Assembly (NCBI RefSeq): GCF_003047265.1
Contig: NZ_PZYY01000001.1
Coordinates: 682,001 to 746,000 of the forward strand
Length of the DNA stretch: 64,000 bases
Direction of reading: 5' to 3'
Source: Nocardioides terrigena
GTDB taxonomy: Bacteria; Actinomycetota; Actinomycetes; Propionibacteriales; Nocardioidaceae
The stretch's first letter is position 1. Each line of letters opens with the position of its first letter. Shown here in pieces: positions 1 through 8,200 of the stretch. The translations under genes and the position numbers were made by a program. A model generated the notes under the pieces. It did not search any database, had not been told where the DNA came from, and worked only from the letters and a program-made list of their open reading frames with translations.

Positions 1-810
1 ACGATCAAGATGCTGATCACGCTCCTGATCCCGACCTCGGGCAGCGCGTCGGTGCTCGGTCGCGACGTCGTGACCGACGTGCGCGAGGTGCGCAGCCGCA
101 TCGGCTACGTCTTCGGCGGCGACCGCGGCCTCTACGAGCGCCTCACCGGGCTGGACAACCTGCGCTACTTCTCCGAGCTGTACGGCGTCCCGCCACGCGA
201 GCAGCGGGCCCGCATCGGCTCGCTCCTCGAGCTCGTCGGGCTGACCGGCCGCGAGGGCGAGAAGGTCGAGGGCTACTCCCGCGGCATGCGCCAGCGGCTG
301 CACATCGCGCGCGGGCTGCTGCACGACCCGGACGTGTTCTTCCTCGACGAGCCGTCCATCGGCATCGACCCCGTCGGCGCCCGCGAGCTGCGCGCGACGA
401 TTGCCGGGCTGCGCGACCAGGGCAAGACGGTGCTGCTCACCACCCACTACATGTTCGAGGCCGACGAGCTCTGCGACCGGATCGCGGTGATCCGCTCCGG
501 GGAGATCGTCGCCGAGGGCACGCCCGACGAGCTCAAGGAGCTGGTGAGCGCCGGCCGGGTCCTCGAGGTCGAGACGTACGGCGTCCACGACCACGTCCTC
601 GACCGGCTGCGGGTCGTGCCCGGGGTCCGCTCCGTCGTCGTCGAGGAGCGCGGCCAGCTCCAGGTGCTCGTCGTGGCCTCCGAGCCCGGGGCCGAGGTCA
701 CCCAGCCGGTGCTGGGCGGGCTGGACGAGACCCGCGTCGGTCGGGTCAGCCACCGCGACCCGACGCTCGAGGACGCCTACGTCGAGCTGGTCACCCGGAC
801 GGGCGCATGA
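1..810 (+). CDS. ABC transporter ATP-binding protein (5' end cut by window edge)
   Basis: ATP-binding subunit of an ABC-2 type exporter, acting at the cytoplasmic face of the membrane. Translation is open from base 1 (TIKML...), which fits the residues just after a Walker A lysine/threonine, so the start and Walker A lie outside the window. Visible are a Q-loop region, a variant signature YSRGMRQRL in place of LSGGQ, Walker B (VFFLDEP) and the switch histidine (LLTTHYM). The stop overlaps the start of the next permease gene (ATGA), so the two are translationally coupled. The substrate cannot be told; drug or lipid-linked glycan export are both possible. Confidence 0.93.
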   Translation, partial: TIKMLITLLIPTSGSASVLGRDVVTDVREVRSRIGYVFGGDRGLYERLTGLDNLRYFSELYGVPPREQRARIGSLLELVGLTGREGEKVEGYSRGMRQRLHIARGLLHDPDVFFLDEPSIGIDPVGARELRATIAGLRDQGKTVLLTTHYMFEADELCDRIAVIRSGEIVAEGTPDELKELVSAGRVLEVETYGVHDHVLDRLRVVPGVRSVVVEERGQLQVLVVASEPGAEVTQPVLGGLDETRVGRVSHRDPTLEDAYVELVTRTGA

Positions 811-1577
811 TCCGGCTCCGCCAGCTGGCCGTCTGCTACTGGCTGCAGCTCAAGATCCTGCTGTTCTCGCCCTTCGAGGGATTCCTCGCGGTGGTCTTCC
901 CACTGATGTTCGCCACCGCCGCGATGCTCGTCTACGAGGTCGGCGGCGACCCGGAGGCGATCTTGTACGCCGCCATCGGGGCCGCGGCGATGGGCATCTG
1001 GACGTCCCAGACCGTGAGCGCCAGCACCCTGGTCCAGCGCGAGCGCTGGGCCGGCACCCTCGAGCTCGTGGTCGCCGCACCGACCCGCTTCTCGCTGGTG
1101 CTGCTGCCGATCACGTTCGCGATGGCCACCATCGGCCTCTACAGCGTGGTCGCCACGATCCTGTGGAACTGGTGGCTCTTCGACGTCCGGCTCCAGGTCG
1201 AGAACTGGCCGCTCTTCGTCCTCAGCATCCTGATGGCCACCGTCACCATCGCGCTCTTCGGCTTCCTGCTGTCTGTCACCGCCGTCCGCTACCGCACGTC
1301 GTGGGCGCTGGGGGCCGCGCTCGAGTACCCGGGGTGGCTGCTGTGCGGCTTCGTCGTCCCCCTCGACCTGCTGCCCGCCGCGGTGCTGCCGTTGTCGTGG
1401 ATCCTGGCCCCGACCTGGGCCGTGGAGGGCATGCGCGCCTCGGCCGCCGGGGAGAGCCCGTGGCTCGACCTCGCGATCTGCGGGCTCGTCGGCCTGGGGT
1501 ACGCCGCCCTGGCCGCGTATCTCGGCGTACGCCTCATCGACTCCGCCCGCCGCGACGCGACGCTGGCCCTGACGTGA
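807..1577 (+). CDS. ABC-2 type transporter permease 1
   Basis: Membrane subunit of the exporter, 256 aa with about six hydrophobic segments. It starts at an ATG overlapping the stop of the ATPase gene (ATGA). The short cytoplasmic stretch with QRERWAGTLELVVAAPT is the conserved ABC-2 coupling region between the second and third segments. It pairs with the second permease at 1588, so the transporter is probably two different permeases with a shared ATPase. Substrate unknown. Confidence 0.88.
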   Translation: MIRLRQLAVCYWLQLKILLFSPFEGFLAVVFPLMFATAAMLVYEVGGDPEAILYAAIGAAAMGIWTSQTVSASTLVQRERWAGTLELVVAAPTRFSLVLLPITFAMATIGLYSVVATILWNWWLFDVRLQVENWPLFVLSILMATVTIALFGFLLSVTAVRYRTSWALGAALEYPGWLLCGFVVPLDLLPAAVLPLSWILAPTWAVEGMRASAAGESPWLDLAICGLVGLGYAALAAYLGVRLIDSARRDATLALT

Positions 1578-1587
1578 GGGGGCACGC

Positions 1588-2373
1588 ATGGTGAGCCTGC
1601 GCATCTTCTTCATCGGCGGCCTGATGAGCTACCGGGCGATGTTCGGCTGGATGAACCCGTGGATCTTCGTCCCCGCGCTGCTGGTCTCGCCGATCTGCCA
1701 GATCCTGCTCTTCGCCTTCATCGGGCGCAGCGCCGGCGTCGGGGACGACGAGTTCTACGTCATCGGCAACGCGCTCAACTACGCCGCGATCCCGTGCCTG
1801 TTCGCGATGGCGTCGACGATCGCGGGGGAGCGGTTCTCGCAGACGCTGGGGCTGGTGATCGCCACGCCCGCGCGCCGGGTGCCGCTGTTCCTCGGCCGCG
1901 CCCTGCCGGTGATCGCCAACGGCTGGGGCGTCGCGATGTTCGGCGTGGTGGTGGGGTCGCTCCTGCTCGACACCGACATCCCCACCAGCGCCTGGCCCCT
2001 GATCGCGCTGGTGGTCGCGGTCGGCTCGCTGTCCTCCACCGGCCTGGGCCTGGTGATGGGCGCGATCAACCTCGTCTACCGCGAGGGCGCGACGCTGGGC
2101 AACGTCCTCTTCCTGGTGCTGCTGATCTTCACCGGCACCAACGTCGCCCTCGACGACCTGCCCGGCTGGATGGCCGCCGTCGGTCGCTGCCTGCCGCTGA
2201 CCCATGCCATCGAGGCCACCCGGATGCTGGGCGACGGTGCGACCTGGGGCGCGGTCCGGGGACTGGTCGCCACCGAGCTGCTGATCGGCCTCGCGTACGT
2301 CGTCGTGGGGCTGTCCTCGATCCGGGTGCTCGAGCGGCTGAGCCGCAGCGGCGCCACCCTGGACCGGATCTGA
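1588..2373 (+). CDS. ABC-2 type transporter permease 2
   Basis: Second membrane subunit, 261 aa, with six predicted hydrophobic segments and the matching coupling stretch AGERFSQTLGLVIATPARR. The ATG at 1588 lies about six bases after a purine-rich GAGGGG ribosome binding site, ten bases after the first permease stops. It is the last gene of a three-gene exporter operon; the next gene has its own promoter-like hexamer. Substrate not inferable from sequence. Confidence 0.88.
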   Translation: MVSLRIFFIGGLMSYRAMFGWMNPWIFVPALLVSPICQILLFAFIGRSAGVGDDEFYVIGNALNYAAIPCLFAMASTIAGERFSQTLGLVIATPARRVPLFLGRALPVIANGWGVAMFGVVVGSLLLDTDIPTSAWPLIALVVAVGSLSSTGLGLVMGAINLVYREGATLGNVLFLVLLIFTGTNVALDDLPGWMAAVGRCLPLTHAIEATRMLGDGATWGAVRGLVATELLIGLAYVVVGLSSIRVLERLSRSGATLDRI

Positions 2374-2405
2374 GCCACGATTCGACCTGCGGCGCACCCC
2401 GGCCG

Positions 2406-2411
2406 TAGGCT
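2406..2411 (+). promoter_or_regulatory. -10 hexamer of rplY
   Basis: TAGGCT, the same TANNNT form seen before other genes in this window (42483, 49679). It would start an mRNA with a leader of about 135 bases before rplY. Confidence 0.5.
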
Positions 2412-2471
2412 TGGGAAGTTGCCTCGGCGAGGGAGCTCGACTCCGTGATCGACAGGGCAGATGCTGGCTCG

Positions 2472-2499
2472 CGCCGCGTCTCCTGTCGGGAGCGCGGCG
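2472..2499 (+). promoter_or_regulatory. Stem-loop in the rplY leader
   Basis: CGCCGCG (2472-2478) pairs perfectly with CGCGGCG (2493-2499), and inside it CTCC pairs with GGAG around a five-base loop, leaving one bulged T. It lies between the -10 hexamer and the ribosome binding site, so it is a candidate attenuator or protein-binding structure. The family that might bind it is unknown to me. Confidence 0.5.
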
Positions 2500-2551
2500 T
2501 TCTTCGTCTCCCGGGGTCCCCCACGAGTTCCGTTGCACTGAGGAGAAGAAC

Positions 2552-3235
2552 ATGGCTGCCGAGAAGATCACCGCAGAGACCCGCACCGAGTTCGGCAAGG
2601 GTGCCGCCCGTCGCATCCGCCGCGACGACAAGATCCCCGCCGTCATCTACGGCCACGGCAACGAGCCCGTCCACGTGACCCTGCCGGGCCACCAGACGAT
2701 GATGGCGCTCAAGCACGGCGGCTCCAACGCGCTGCTCGAGCTCGACGTCGAGGGCTCCAACCAGCTCGCGCTGGCCAAGGAGGTCCAGGTCGACCCGATC
2801 CGCCGGGTCATCGAGCACATCGACTTCGTGGCCGTCCGCCGCGGCGAGAAGGTCACCGTCGACGTCCCGATCCACGTCGTCGGCGACGCCGCCCCCGACA
2901 CCCTGGTCGTCACCGAGAACTCGGTCATCTCCGTCGAGGCCGAGGCGACCCACATCCCCGAGTTCTTCGAGGTCTCGGTCGAGGGCGCCCCCGTCGGCAC
3001 CCAGATCCACGCCAGCGAGATCACCCTCCCGTCGGGCACCACGCTGCTCGCCGACGGTGAGCTCCTCATCGTCAACGTCACCCAGCAGATCTCCGCGGAG
3101 GCGCTGGAGGCCGAGCTGGCCGAGGCCGAGGACGACCTGGGCATCGAGCACGACGTCTCGGACGCCGAGATCGCCGAGGCCCAGACCGAGGCCGCGGCCG
3201 AGGACGCTGCGGTCGAGGCCGACTCCGCCGAGTGA
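2552..3235 (+). CDS. rplY: 50S ribosomal protein L25/general stress protein Ctc
   Basis: Two-domain L25 (Ctc form), 227 aa, which binds 5S rRNA in the large ribosomal subunit. The N-terminal L25 domain (residues 1-95) carries the usual RTEFGKGAARRIRR and IPAVIYGHG stretches; a second beta domain follows, then an acidic Ala/Glu-rich tail. The ATG at 2552 was chosen because AGGAG lies at 2541-2545; an upstream in-frame extension exists but has no conserved sequence. The gene has its own promoter and a structured leader, and is followed by a strong hairpin. pth downstream is the usual neighbour of rplY in Actinobacteria. Confidence 0.96.
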   Translation: MAAEKITAETRTEFGKGAARRIRRDDKIPAVIYGHGNEPVHVTLPGHQTMMALKHGGSNALLELDVEGSNQLALAKEVQVDPIRRVIEHIDFVAVRRGEKVTVDVPIHVVGDAAPDTLVVTENSVISVEAEATHIPEFFEVSVEGAPVGTQIHASEITLPSGTTLLADGELLIVNVTQQISAEALEAELAEAEDDLGIEHDVSDAEIAEAQTEAAAEDAAVEADSAE

Positions 3236-3255
3236 CCTCACCGATCCACTGGCCG

Positions 3256-3282
3256 CGCCGCACCGGGTTCCCCGGTGCGGCG
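3256..3282 (+). terminator. Hairpin terminator after rplY
   Basis: A perfect 12-base stem (3256-3267 with 3271-3282) closes a three-base TTC loop, 20 bases after the rplY stop. There is no real T-run, as is common for actinobacterial terminators. Confidence 0.7.
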
Positions 3283-3369
3283 TTCGCCATTGCGGGTGAT
3301 GCCGTCCGCCGGTGGCGCGTCAGGTGGTCCCGCTCACGGCGGCCCGAGGGCGGCTGGGAGGATGAGCAC

Positions 3370-3960
3370 ATGAGTGACGACGTGTGGCTGGTGGTCGGCC
3401 TGGGCAACCCGGGACCGACCTACGCGGGCCACCGCCACAACGTCGGCTACCTCGTCACCGACGAGCTCGCCGACCGGATGGGCTCGCCCTTCCGGGCCCA
3501 CAAGAGCGGTCGCGCCGACGTGGTCGAGGGTCGGCTCACGCCGCCCGGCGCCCCCGGTCCCCGCGTGGTCCTGGCCCGGCCCCGGTGCTACATGAACGAG
3601 ACCGGCGGGCCGGTCAAGGCGCTCGCCACGTTCTACAAGGTCCCGGTCGACCGGGTGGTCGCCGTCCACGACGAGCTCGACATCGCCTTCGGCACCCTGC
3701 GGACCAAGCTGGGCGGTGGCGACAACGGGCACAACGGGTTGCGCTCGATGCGCTCGAGCCTGGGCACCGGGGACTTCTACCGCGTGCGTTGCGGGATCGG
3801 CCGTCCGCCGGGACGCCAGGACGTCGCCGACTTCGTGCTCTCCAACTACTCCGCCGCGGAGCGCAAGGACCTGCCCTTCCAGGTGATGGACGCCGCGGAC
3901 GCCGTCGAGTCGCTGGTCACCGACGGGCTCGAGAAGACCCAGCAGCGCTTCAACTCCTGA
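3370..3960 (+). CDS. pth: Peptidyl-tRNA hydrolase
   Basis: Cytoplasmic esterase that releases peptides from peptidyl-tRNA dropped by the ribosome. The 196-aa protein has the family's first motif VVGLGNPGPTYAGHRHNVGY (residues 7-26, including the catalytic His), then PRCYMNETGGPV, the Asp-containing VAVHDELD, and LGGGDNGHNGLRS. Length is normal for bacteria. The ATG at 3370 puts the conserved motif at the normal distance from the N terminus; the in-frame sequence upstream is not family-like. It ends 12 bases before the convergent RCC1 gene. Confidence 0.97.
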   Translation: MSDDVWLVVGLGNPGPTYAGHRHNVGYLVTDELADRMGSPFRAHKSGRADVVEGRLTPPGAPGPRVVLARPRCYMNETGGPVKALATFYKVPVDRVVAVHDELDIAFGTLRTKLGGGDNGHNGLRSMRSSLGTGDFYRVRCGIGRPPGRQDVADFVLSNYSAAERKDLPFQVMDAADAVESLVTDGLEKTQQRFNS

Positions 3961-3972
3961 CCTTCCGCGCGC

Positions 3973-5151
3973 TCACCCGGCGGGTCGGACCACCACCACG
4001 GCGTACTCCTGGCCACCGCCACCGGCGAGGGCCGCACCCGAGACGCCGGGGACGAGCACCGGGGAGGAGCGGTTGACCGTCGTGCCGTCGCCGACCTGAC
4101 CGGCACCGTTGGAGCCCCAGCCCATCACCCGGCCGTCCTCGAGCACGGCCATGCCGGTGTCGCGGCCGGACCCGATCGAGACGACCGAGGTGAGGTTGCG
4201 GACGGCGACCGGACGCGTCCTGGTCGTCGTGGTGCCGTCGCCGAGGTTGGCGCGGTAGTTGCGTCCCCAGGAGGCGACGGTGCCGTTGGTGCGCAGGGCG
4301 TAGGAGTGGTGGGCCCCGGCGATGACCTGCTGGACGCCGGTGGTGACCTGGACGGGTGACCTCCGGTCTGTCTTGGTGCCGTCGCCGACCTGCCCGTAGT
4401 CGTTGGAGCCCCAGGCCCAGACCGTGCCGTCGTCGCGCAGCGCGAGGCCGTGGTCGCGACCGCCGGCGATGCCCGTGACGCCGGTCAGGGCACCCACCCG
4501 GACGGGCGTCGTACGCCGCGTGGCCGTGGCGTCGCCGAGCTGGCCCTCGTCGTTGCGTCCCCAGGCGACGACGGTCCCGTCGGCGCGCAGGGCGTAGCTC
4601 ATGTTGCGGCCGGCGGCGATGGCAACGGCGTTCGTCAGCCCCACCACCGTGACGGGCGTGCGCCGCAGCGTGGTCGAGCCGTCCCCGAGCTGTCCGTCGG
4701 CGTTGAGCCCCCACGTGCGCACGGTGCCGTTGGCGAGGAGCGCCAGCGAGTGGTTGTGTCCCGTCTCGACGGCGGTGACGCCGGCCAGCCCCGGCACCTG
4801 CGTCGGCCTCGGACGGTTGGTCCTGTCGTTGAAGCCGAGCTGGCCCTGCTGGTTGCTGCCCCAGACCCAGACCGTGCCGTCGGCGCGCAGCGCCGCGACG
4901 TGCTCGCGGCCGCCGTGCAGGTCGACCACGTCGGCGAGCCCCGTCACCGGGCCCGGCGTACGCCGGGCCGTCGTGGTGCCGTTGCCGAGCTGGCCGAACG
5001 AGTTGCCGCCCCAGGTCCACGGGACCCCGCCGGGGTCGATCGCCGCGGCGGCGGCCGCCCGAGCCCCGGCCGGTCCGGGGGCGACGAGCCCGAGCATCAC
5101 GAGGGTCGCGGCGTAGCCGACTCCCCGGCGTGTCAGTCCATGGTGCGTCAC
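3973..5151 (-). CDS. Secreted RCC1-repeat beta-propeller protein
   Basis: Likely secreted protein of 392 aa. After a signal-like N terminus (residues 1-35, hydrophobic core then Ala-rich region) there are seven RCC1 repeats of about 50 residues, each with a WGxNxxGQLGDGT-type core, which should close one seven-bladed propeller. Start chosen at the GTG at 5151, with AAGGAAGG about seven bases upstream; this start opens directly on the signal peptide. It lies 96 bases downstream of the giant PKD gene on the same strand and may be co-transcribed with it. RCC1 propellers are protein-interaction folds; the partner is unknown. No sortase or membrane anchor is visible. Confidence 0.85.
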   Translation of the reverse strand: MTHHGLTRRGVGYAATLVMLGLVAPGPAGARAAAAAAIDPGGVPWTWGGNSFGQLGNGTTTARRTPGPVTGLADVVDLHGGREHVAALRADGTVWVWGSNQQGQLGFNDRTNRPRPTQVPGLAGVTAVETGHNHSLALLANGTVRTWGLNADGQLGDGSTTLRRTPVTVVGLTNAVAIAAGRNMSYALRADGTVVAWGRNDEGQLGDATATRRTTPVRVGALTGVTGIAGGRDHGLALRDDGTVWAWGSNDYGQVGDGTKTDRRSPVQVTTGVQQVIAGAHHSYALRTNGTVASWGRNYRANLGDGTTTTRTRPVAVRNLTSVVSIGSGRDTGMAVLEDGRVMGWGSNGAGQVGDGTTVNRSSPVLVPGVSGAALAGGGGQEYAVVVVRPAG

Positions 5152-5210
5152 GGCGCAGCCTTCCTTCGGGTGTGGCTCGACGCTAGGCACCGGTCGGGCG
5201 GTGCGCACCA

Positions 5211-5223
5211 TCGAAATCGGGGG
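5211..5223 (-). promoter_or_regulatory. Half-site of the recurring CCCC/GGGG operator, upstream of the RCC1 gene
   Basis: On the minus strand this reads CCCCCGATTTCGA, matching the left half of the shared palindrome but not its right half. It sits about 60 bases before the RCC1 start. A TAGCGT hexamer (minus strand, 5180-5185) lies between them. This is the weakest member of the set, listed because of its position. Confidence 0.3.
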
Positions 5224-5247
5224 TCCTCACGTTGTCGAGCACGGTCA

Positions 5248-8200
5248 TCAGCCTGCGCGGCGCAGCAGGATCGTCCACATGGTCGCGTTGGAGGACGAGG
5301 CGTTGGCGGTGGCGGTGAGGCCGCCGTACGGTCCGGCGGACACCGGGGCACCGGAGTCCGCGAGGACGCTGCAGACGCGTCCGGCGTTCGCGCTGCAGGT
5401 GGCCTGGCGTCCGGTGACTCCCGCCGGCAACGTGAACCCCGTCGTCGCCGACGACTTGTCGGCCCAGTAGGAGACCGCCCAGTCACCCGCCCCGGCCGCC
5501 ACGGTCGGCGTGGTGTGTCCGGAGCGGAGCACCGACTCCGACGCCTTGGCGACCACCGGCGCGAGCATGTCGCCCGAGTAGGCCGCCACCGTGAGGGTGT
5601 ACTTGGCGGGCGCGTCCATCGCGAACCGCACCACTCGACCGGCGTCGCCGGCCACCGCGACCTTGGACCAGACGAGGGTCTGCATCGACCCGGAGGTCGC
5701 GGTGTCGACCAGCGTCCACCCGGTCACGCCGGTCGTCGAGCCGACGACCCGCATGGTGTCGTTGAGGCTCAGCACCATCAGCAGCCGGTCACCCGCCGCC
5801 GTGCCCGTGGGGACGAGGGTGTTGGGCGTGGACACGTTGCCCTGGTTCGCACTGCTGCCGACCAGCGCGATGGGGCGCACCCCGACCGGGTCGGCGGTGC
5901 GGGCGGTGGTCCCGGTGCCGCCGTCGTTGTCGGTCACCGTCAGGGTCACGGTGCGGGCGCCGCCCGTGGCGTAGGCGTGGCTGGCGGAGGAGCCGGTCGT
6001 CGTGTCGGTCGCACCGTCGCCGAAGTCCCAGGCGTACGACGCGACGGTGCCGTCGCCGTCACCGGACCCGGCGGCGTCGAAGGTGCACTCGAGGAACGAG
6101 CAGCTCACGGTGAAGGCCGCCGTCGGGGCGGCGTTGGTGCGCGACACCGCCACGGGGACGACGAGCGACCCCTGGGTGCCCTCGTCGTCGGTCACGGTCA
6201 GGGTGACCTCGCGGGTCCCGGACGTCCCGAAGTCGTGTCCGGTGGTCGCGCCGGTGCCGGTGCTGCCGTCGCCGAAGTCCCAGGTGTACGACGCGACCGC
6301 GCCGTCGGCGTCACTCGACCCGGAGCCGTCGAAGTCGCAGTCGGTGCTGTCGCACTGCACCGTGAAGGACGCCGTCGGGGCCTGGTTGGGCTCGACGGTG
6401 CGGAGCACGATCGACCAGGTCGTCGCGGTCGCGCTGGCGCCGTCGGCCGTGGCGACCAGCCCGCCGTACTGCCCGGTGGGGACCGCTGCGCCGGAGTCGG
6501 CGAGCGAGCTGCAGATGCGGCCGGTGCCGGTGCTGCAGAGCGCGTGCCGCCCGGTGGCCTGCGACGGGAGCGTGAATCCGGTGGTCGTGCTGGTCTTGTC
6601 GGCCCAGTAGGACACCACCCACGACCCGGCCGGGGCGTCCACCGTCGGCGTGGCGTGGCCGGTGCGGCTGACGGTCTCCGCGAGGTCGGCGTGGACGAGC
6701 GACCCGCTCCGCACCCCTGAGTACGCGGCCACGGTCAGCGTGTACTTGGCGGCTGCATCGAGGGTGATCGTCGCCCGACGGTTGGCGTCGGCGGCGGTGG
6801 CGACCTTCGTCCAGACCCGCGTCTGCATGGTGCCCGACGTCGTCGTGTCCAGCAGCGTCCACCCGGTGACCCCGGTCGGCGAGGACAGCACGCGGTTGGC
6901 GGCGTTGAGCGACAGCACCATGACGAGGCGGTCTCCCGCCGAGACGGTGGACGGGGTCGTGACGTTGGGCGTGCTGACGTTGCCCTGGTTGACCGCCCCG
7001 CCGACGTACGACACGGTGCTCGCCGTGGGCGCGGCGACGACCGCCCGCGTCACGGTGGTCTCGTCCGTGGCGCCGTCGTCGTCGGTGACCACCAGGGTGG
7101 TCGTGTAGGTGCCCGGCTGGGCGTACTCGTGGCTGGGCGTGCTCCCGGTGGCGGTCGTGCCGTCGCCGAAGTCCCACGCGTGGTCGGACACGCTGCCGTC
7201 GCCGTCGGTCGACGCCGTGGCGTCGAACTCGCAGGCGAGGAAGGTGCAGTCGACGTCGAAGCCCGCGGTGGGGGCGACGTTGGGCCGGACGACCGACACC
7301 CGCTGGGTGGTCGAGGAGGTGAGCCCGCCGTCGTCGGTGACGGTGAGTGTCACGTCGTAGTCGCCGGACTCCGCGAAGTCCTTCTGCGGCGTGGGGCCGC
7401 CGGCCTCCTCGCCGTCGCTGAACGTCCACTCCCAGGACTGGACGGCCCCGTCGCTGTCGGTCGACGTCCCGCCGTCGAAGGTGCACGAGGTGCCGGTGCA
7501 GTCCGAGGTGAAGGACGCCGACGGTGCGACGTTGGGCAGCACGGAGGCGAGGAAGACCGCGCGCCCCCGCCAGTCCCGCGTCGCGTCGGCGACCGTCGAG
7601 GTGCCCGTCGGGGCGCCGCCGGTGAACCCGATCCGTAGCAGCTGCCCGGTGGTCGAGCTGACGACGTACAGCGTGGAGCCGTCGAGGAACATGCCCCGGG
7701 TGCTGGCCCACGCGATGTTGCCGCCGGCCGCGGTGTACTCGACACCGCCGATGACGCCGCTGTCGGGGGAGAACCAGCGCCAGTAGAGCGAGGTCTGGCC
7801 GCTGCGGGTGTAGTAGATGCGCCCGTCGGCGTAGAACATGCCGGTGACCGAGCCCAGCTGGCCGTACCAGGTGGGCAGCACCCCGGCGTAGGTCTGACCG
7901 GTGGTGCCGCTGCCGGTCAGGACGGTGCTCCACAGCGGGTCGAGGTAGGGGTTGACCTGCACCGGCTCCCCGAACGCGACGCCGTCGAACGAGCGGCGGT
8001 AGAGGTAGCCGTCGGTCTGGCCGTAGAACAGGGTCCGGCCGATCATCACCGCGCCGCGGACGGCGGTCCAGTCGAACGTCCCGGTGCTCACGGTGCCCTG
8101 CGAGCCGACGCTCGAGCCGTCGAACGCGACGACGCTCGCGGACCGGGCGTTGGAACCGACCGCGGTGTCGACGATCTCCACGGCGTTGACCAGCGGGTCG

